A DNA stretch of 64,000 nucleotides, from the NCBI GenBank assembly GCA_027563935.2, contig CM050453.2, positions 81,814,665-81,878,664 of the forward strand, written 5' to 3'. Source of the stretch: Costus lasius (lineage: Eukaryota; Streptophyta; Magnoliopsida; Zingiberales; Costaceae). A model generated the notes under the pieces. That model did no database searches and was not told the DNA's origin. It was given only the letters and a program-made list of their open reading frames with translations. A program made the position numbers and the translations under genes. Every line of letters starts with the position of its first letter. Position 1 is the stretch's first letter. Of the stretch, positions 57,132-64,000 are shown piece by piece.

Positions 57132-59022
57132 TGTTGGGAAACCCCGGGGACATTTTACAATTTTTCAGAGACACATACATACATTGCACAGCGGAAGAAT
57201 GTCCCCGAAACAGGCCGGTCCCAAAAACCCAGTGAAGATCGCATGCAAGGGGGTCGACACGATGAGTTAGAAAATACCTCAGAGCAAGATGAGGTCGATG
57301 TCGTGATAGGCGCCCAACTGTGCGCCCTCTGCAGTCTCACACACACTGATGCCTCGAGTCCTCTTCTTCCACGCCCGGTGCTAGCCTCGGGAAGAAGATC
57401 CAAGCCTTAGGGAGATTGCTCCAACCACCTTGCGCCACCAAGAGAGAAAGATGCGCCAAGTAGTAAGGAAGGAGAAGCTTGCGGCCACTTGATGGAAGAG
57501 GAAGAGATTGCGCCCTTGCTCCTTGCTCTCGCTCCCTTCTTATGTTCACGCCTTCAAGGATGAATCATCATAAGAGAGGGCGGCTAGGGTCACATATATA
57601 TAGGGCAAGAGGCGATTAGGGCAAGGGCTAGGATCATGACAAGTGTAGGGCTAGGATGAGGAGGTTTGATGTAAGGAAAGTCTCCAAGACTTTACCATAA
57701 ACTTCATTCAACCTTTCCATAATTGCCCAAGTACCATATCAGCCCAAGACATGCCTTAAAGGCATTCATACCATCAAGGGAGAAGGGCTAGGCGCAAATT
57801 GCTTCCTTAATGAAGCAATTTTGCCACCCTAACCCCATTATGCCCCTTAGGCGCCAATGGGGTTGGGTTTCTCCCCATTATACCCTTTTAGCCTCTCTTC
57901 TCTTCATGAGAACTTGTTATTGGGCTTCATTGGATAATGAGCTAGCCCAAACTTCATCCTATGGGTTGATTAAGCATTTGGATCCAATCCAATGCAACCC
58001 TAATCCAAGTGTGACCAACCATGGTCAAATACGGGTCAACCTGCCAAAAATGAAGTTTGGCTCCAATAACATTCTTCCATCTCATCAGGCCCATTGGCGC
58101 TGATGAAATCTCCCAATTAGATCCGAGTTATCCAATAACTCGATCATAAGGCTTCCCGATCAATACGAGAACTCAAGTATCAAGGTGTGCGACCCTGTAG
58201 GTTCTTCTGACGCTGGCAGTGCTGACCAAAGGTCACCACAAGCAGTGAGTGGCACCTAGCAGTGCATCGCTGCTACCCAGGTCATTGGAATGGATATCGA
58301 CATCGACATCCCCATCATCGCAACTAGGTACAGATGCATTACAGTCTCTTTGCCGGACTGATATCCGATTGGACAAGTGTGTCACCACTTGTTTTCACCC
58401 AATCACATGGCTATGACTAAAACAGGTTCTTACCTGGGTATGGCCATACACTCTCAGTCATAGAACCATAGAGGAGCTCCATGGATATCATACTTCCCTA
58501 AGGAAAGGGGCAAATCCTATGTCTGTCCATTGATCTTCTCATATGGGTCGTGACATGCTCAATAACAACCGTTATGACCTCCCAGCTACGGCAAGGTGTT
58601 GGGTTGTATCAAAGCAAGTCCCTAACCATATAGAATGATCAATGACCTCAAGTCAAGGGATCAATGCATCTCCTGTCACTTATGAGGATAACTCATGACA
58701 CCAAGTCATAGCCTCATAGCGGGTCTATCCAGTATATCCCCAATGATATACCCATGTGTCTGCGTTAGCACCACGTGCCTAACCAGCCCACATACCAGTC
58801 TCACAAGTACCATAGCTGTCCCATATCCACTAAGGTACATCGACTGGGGACAATAGTTTGAGCACAGATCCAATCTGTCTCCAGGGACATTATCATGTTA
58901 GTACATGTGCGCAGATGTAAACGAACATTGATAATGACAATGCCAGAATGATATATATAAATATCAAAGTCAAGTAGTACATAAGTGGACCAAAACTAGG
59001 TCCTAGGGCATATACACCAACA
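57132..59022 (-). mobile_element. Solo LTR (1891 bp) of the nested copia family
   Basis: It begins TGTTGGGAAACCCCGGGG, ends ATATACACCAACA and is flanked by the exact 5-bp duplication AAAAG (57127-57131, 59023-59027). It aligns throughout with the 1983-bp LTRs at 22675 and 30365 but is more diverged and about 90 bp shorter. Confidence 0.93.
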
Positions 59023-59027
59023 AAAAG

Positions 59028-61330
59028 GTACTTTGGTCCTTAGATTTGAGGTAACCCAGGGTCCCCTCCATGGTTGATTGATTAAGAGTGTATAGTCATA
59101 TCCAAGAGATTAGATTTTCTACTCGAGTCACTGCACATGATTGGAATAGCAAGAGTAGCACACTTATCTAGTCTAGGATTATCAGAAGGTAAAAGGATTG
59201 TATTGCACATATAAAAACTTTATTGTTATTAGGCATTGTCGGCAGATAACATATTCCGATGGCTTTTTTAACAATGATGCATTACTAGATGTCACTTACT
59301 GTTTGTGATGATCTATTTAACTCATTATAGCCAAAGTCATCTGGGACCTACAGGGTGTAATGCAAACACTTGGAGATCACTATAGATCTAGGAGCCTTAG
59401 CTCAAATTATGGATTAATTAAGTCCATTTGATAATTGGATTTGCCATATCAAAGTAGGATCGAATGAACGGTTCATAGAATTTGATCTGCAAGAAGAATG
59501 GGGCTAGGCACCCATTCCACTGATATGGAGAAGCTAATTAGGCTTTGGATCTAATAAGGGGCAAACTATAGGGCCCAGGATGCCTATGAGACTTATATAG
59601 GAGGCCTAGAGCATCAATAAACTCTAGATGGAGCTCATTGGACTTAAAGCCTAATGAGGGCTGAAGGACAAGTTGTCATTTGTGTATGGGTTCAACAAGA
59701 GGGGCGTGTGATAGAGGTTAGATCACCTCATTAGGCCAAGAGCCCAATGAGAACTAGGTGGAAGGCTACACTATGTAAGAGAGAGGAAGAAAGAGGCTTT
59801 AGCCCAAGCGCTTAGCAAGAGGCGCCCTTGCCATGCAAGCATGCCTAGGTGGCCGGCCAAGCAAGGCAAGGTGGACTTGTCTCGAGAGGTAATTAGAGAG
59901 CATTATAGGAAGAGAATTTTTATCGAATTGCTCTTAAAGGAAACTCCATCCTCATAATCACCCAATCCTTGGCGATTACCATGCATGGCCACTGAACCAT
60001 GCCAAAGGAAGAAGCACATGGCTTTGTATAAATAAGTAGGCATGGGTCGATCCACTACACACAAAATTCTCTCCTCTCTCTATGTGGCCGACTGTTGGAG
60101 GTGCTAAAGTTTATGTGCAGATACTATTTCTCCCAATAAGAGGAATGTGAATTGTATGAAGATTAGAGCAACAATGTAGAAGGCAAAAATACACTTACGA
60201 AGAATGGAATGACAAATTTTGTTGTGGAGCCTTGAAAGGTAGAGGATTCTTCCTCTTAACGGTGATAATTTAGGATTAGACTATGGTTGACGAGGTCGCA
60301 TGAGATAATATGGTAAGGATTAGGGTGGAGACTGAGTTATCTTCTGTTTACTGGCTTGTGGATTACTTTCATGAAGATGGTTTGTTGAAGAATAAGGGAC
60401 GTTGCGGTAAAGCATACACCAAAGTAGAAGGCAGCAGTGGCGGGTATATGAGGGCAATTGATATACAGAGGGCAATATTAGAAAGTTTAGAATTTATGTA
60501 ATGAGGGCAAATCAAAGTTTAGTTAATTTAAAATTTTAAATGGGGCATTTGTCCACACTTCTCTCATGTGGCTTCGCCTCTAGAAGGTTGTGCTGTGATG
60601 AATGCAATTGCAAAATTCAAATTTAAGAAACCTAAATCAAAGAATTCTAAGGGGAATGAAAGACAAAATATGATTGGTTCACCATCTGCCCATTTTGTTA
60701 CACCGAAAACAGATGATATCTTGTTCCTTAAAGACTCTAAAGCTACATTGTGGAAGAATAAATCTCCTCATTTCTCGCGATCATGGCATCATGAAGCTGC
60801 TAAAAGTATCAATGATCTTTCATGTTGTTTGCTTTTTTTTGTTTAATAACCTTTTAGTATATATTTATTTATGCTAATTTTCCAATACTTTGTAGTTCGG
60901 AAAAAGAAGCATTGTAAAGACCTTATTGCTAGGAAGCATCAACATCAAATGATTAATAGAGGTATTGATCTTGATCAAATAAATTATGCAACTATATTTA
61001 TCTTGTGAAAAGTGGCCTAAAGAAACACTTTTTTAACAACAATATTTCTGTTGGGATCAAAATTGGTTAAATGTTAATTTCATATTAAAAATATCATGCC
61101 ATTATTTCAAATTCACCTTATAAATATAAGACTTTTTATTTAGTAGGTTTTGGCTTCTAATGAACACAAATATTTATCGTTAATCACCCCTAAATGGCTT
61201 AGGGCACCTTTGATTAAGAGATCCATACATACAAACCAAATAAAAATAAGTACTTAAAAGAACAATATCGTTCATCACATCTACCGTAAGAGGCCTACAA
61301 TTTTAGTACAAGACATGAGAGTCAAAATGG
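59028..61330. other. Unassigned repeat-like sequence
   Basis: The first kilobase may belong to the same unknown repeat as 56600-57131, into which the solo LTR inserted. TATAAATAA at about 60026, followed by CTCTCCTCTCTCT, could be a core promoter, perhaps of an LTR. Open frames at 60310-60501 (63 residues) and 60568-60846 (92 residues, Lys-rich) match no family I recognise; the second could be an exon, but no clear splice signals support it. Confidence 0.35.
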
Positions 61331-62530
61331 ATAAATATTCCCTGGGTGAATATTTATCTAATTTCATTTTATTCTTTTACATTTCATTATCTCTTTCATC
61401 CTTCATTTTTCTTATAACTAAATTCAACTTCTGATGAATGTTCTTCTAAAAAAATATATTTGAATTTTGTCCTTCATTTCTTTGATATCTCTTTCATCTT
61501 CTATTCTTTCCATAGACATTCTTTCTATGTATAGTTATCTCATTTCAACTATGATAAACATTATTTTTGTGATTACTTATCTCATTTCATCTTTCACAAT
61601 TATTTCTTTCATCTTTTATTCATTCAATAAATATTCTTTTTGTGATTACTTTTCTCATTTCATCTTTTATAATTATTTCTTTAATCTTTCATTCCTTTGA
61701 CAAATATTCTTTTTGTGAATACTTATCTCATTTTATCTTTCATAACTATTTCTTTAATCTTTCATTCCTTCAATAAATATTCTTTCCGTGAATACTTATC
61801 TTATTTCAGTTTTTTGATAAATATTATTTCTTTCAATATTTATTTAAATGTGTCCTTCATTTCTTCGAGCTTAGATTGTTTTCTTCGTTTTTAGTTTCTT
61901 TCGATAAATATTCTTTTTGTTGAATATTTATTTGATTTTGTCCAATAACTTCTCTATTGAATATTCGTTTCTAACAATATTTATTCACTTCTATAAATAT
62001 TCTTTTTGGGAATATTTATCTGATTTCGTCTTTCAATAGAATACTTCTTTTTCATTTTCTATTTTTTTGATAAATATTTTTTTTTTGTAAATATTTATAT
62101 GATTTCATCTTTCACTTTTCTGATTTATGATTATTTTCTTTATTTTTTGTTCTTTCGATAAATATTCTTTTTATAAATATTTATTTGATTTCATCTTTTA
62201 CTTTCCTGATTTCTGAATGCTTCTTTTATTTTTTTTGTTCTTTCAATAAATATTCTTTTTATGAATATTTATCTGATTTCATCTTTCACTTTTCTGATTT
62301 TTGTTTACTTCTTTCATTTTATTATTTTTTGATAAATATTTTTTTGTGAATATTTATATGATTTCATCTTTCATGTTTTGATTTCTAATTACTTCTTTTA
62401 TTTTTCATTCTTTCAATAAATATTCTTTATGTGAATATTTATTTCATTTCAAATTCAATAAATATTCCTTCTTCGAATGTTTATCTGATTCCAAATTTGA
62501 TAAATATTATTTCTGTGAATATTTATCCAA
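61331..62530. repeat. AT-rich degenerate array of hairpin units
   Basis: About 15 diverged units, mostly 75-90 bp apart, each carry an inverted pair ATAAATATTC and GAATATTTAT separated by about 7 bases (first at 61331-61357), followed by TGATTTCATCTTTCA-like sequence. The two pairing arms persist while the rest drifts. Open frames at 61467-61894 are repeat translations. Confidence 0.8.
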
Positions 62531-64000
62531 TTTCAAGTTCCGTAAGTTGTTATAAGCGATGTTGTAATAATGTTAAGGAACTATGCCTCGATACCTAGTA
62601 TCAACATACACACCTCTCAAATAACATTATTAGTAGCATGCTATAGCAAAATTTTTTCTTCTGTCTCCATTTTTCGTTTGTACTAGATCAATCATTTATT
62701 AAGTCAAGTTTCATAATAACTTGGGCATGTTGGATAAGCATAATTTGATGACCTCAAATTCCCATTTGGGTTACCTTTAAAAGGAAAATTGACTGGGTTT
62801 CATTTCGGCTTAAGCTAAACCCATTTTTTTTATTTAGTTTGATTTACATCATTTTGCATTAGTTGGATTTGCCTTAATCAAGCTAGCTTTAATTCAAATT
62901 AAACTAAATGCGTACATGTTTGGTTGCCGCTATTGGAGTCGAATTTAATTGGGCCGGGAGCAAGTTGGATAGTGTTGGGTATCATTGAATCAAATCTTAA
63001 GACATGATTAGTTTGATTTTAAGTTAAGCCGAGAAGGCTGAGCATGGTATCAGGTTTAGTCAGATTCTGAATTATTTGCATGCCTTGTTGCAATTTAGGC
63101 TTCAGATTCGATCCCAAGTTAGATTGGATTCTAATTGAACTCATGATAGTAGGTGTGATGCCTAAGATTATCTTGGGCTGGCCAGGAACAATCAGATTGG
63201 GCGGCCCAGGCAGGCGGCCCAATCCCAAGCAGGCGAGGCCCAAATTAGAGCCGAATGAACAAGCTTTCGTCGAAATCGCGAGCAGCGATTCGTCGAATGT
63301 GTGGGCGGCAATCTTCGGTGGCATCCTCGTAGACGAGAGGTGACGGCCACGGTCCACGTGGTGCGAACGATGTCAGCGGCGTCGTCTTCTCCGGACATAG
63401 CTCCGGAGACTTCACCGATTTGGCAGACGCGTGCGATCCCTGTGGAGGCGTTGGTGAGCTCTGTGGCTAAAGAAGCAGAGGATCTGGATGCAAGGCGCTG
63501 GAAGCGGATGGCTTCCCCTTCATCGATGGAGTCTGAGGACCTGGCGGAGTCTTCAGCGGCGAAATTGGAGGTGATGAGGTCTTCAAGCTCGAGGACGCGG
63601 GACGACGCTGGAGTGAACGTCGAGAGATCTGGAAGAGGTGGGCAAACCTCTTCCCTATAAATTGTCTGATGAGTGGACGAAACAACAAAGAGAGGCCTAT
63701 GAGGAAGAAGATTTGAGGAAGGAGGTTCGAGGAAGCGATGACAAGAGTTGTCCATCCCGAGGGAGAGATCTTAGAGAGGGAAAAGTTCCGATGCCAGAGG
63801 GGCGTCAGCGAGTGACTGTAAGTTGGCAGCAAGGGCTGGCCACTGACGGGAAGGGGTTTTGTAACCTTTGACATGACTAAAGAAGAGATTCCCCTATAGC
63901 TTTTTCGTTGTGTTCTCCGATTCTCCGGCAAGATCCTTCTCCTTCTTCGCCTTCGTCGACGACGATCCAAGCGATGCTTCCAACTGCGACAAGGGTTGAG
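62531..64000. other. GC-rich right end, no convincing gene
   Basis: Bases 63019-63970 are open on both strands (187 and 167 residues minus; 119 residues plus), as GC-rich DNA often is. None shows a motif I recognise. CCCTATAAATTG at 63650-63661 could be a TATA box on the plus strand, and GGCCCA motifs lie at 63200-63245. It may be an LTR or the 5' end of a gene that continues beyond the window. Confidence 0.35.

Noticed and set aside
63019..63970. Overlapping open frames on both strands
   Set aside because: GC-rich sequence gives open frames by chance. No motifs, splice signals or homology were recognised, so none is called as a gene.

Overview
The window is plant nuclear DNA, most likely from a monocot. 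It holds one intact nuclear gene for a chloroplast protein (psbX, photosystem II subunit X; GC-rich, alanine-rich transit peptide). Almost everything else is plant transposable elements in several nested layers, AT-rich relic DNA and minisatellites. No rRNA, tRNA or CRISPR locus was seen. The species cannot be named from the sequence alone.
Layout. 1-5275: degraded Tork/TNT1-94-type Ty1/copia element, split by a 1952-bp LTR-type insertion (2460-4411, TSD GAGGT). 5276-12185: AT-rich, without genes, holding a G-rich minisatellite and a fold-back Mutator-type MITE (8153-8546, 10-bp TSD). 12186-13118: exon relics of a DUF547 gene. 13122 to about 18800: PIF/Harbinger transposon on the minus strand (Myb/SANT-like ORF1 plus DDE transposase), its transposase split by a second copy of the 2-kb LTR family. 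20021-38490: Athila-like Ty3/gypsy deletion derivative with gag but no pol, split by a near-complete 9673-bp copia element (22675-32347) and by a related solo LTR (33190-34908). 38560-39240: degenerate repeat of about 85 bp. 40971-52206: an 11.2-kb Mutator-like element (MULE) with an exact 9-bp TSD. It carries a FAR1-type MURA transposase (minus strand), a nine-exon gene with a C-terminal Ulp1/C48-like peptidase domain (plus strand), and three tandem arrays that share the 9-mer TCCACGATG. 53200-53571: psbX. 55470-59022: LTR relics and a third solo LTR (57132-59022, TSD AAAAG). 61331-62530: AT-rich array of hairpin units. 62531-64000: GC-rich end without a convincing gene.
How the parts relate. 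Only psbX appears functional. Insertion order can be read from target duplications and restored reading frames: Athila first, then the copia element inside its gag and the solo LTR after its pol-start relic. Most element ORFs are broken by a few stop codons, many explicable by C-to-T change, as expected for methylated, silenced elements. The strongest candidates for undescribed biology are the shared 9-mer across the MULE arrays, three nested hairpins with covarying stems in the copia leader, and repeated palindromes inside the LTRs of two gypsy families.
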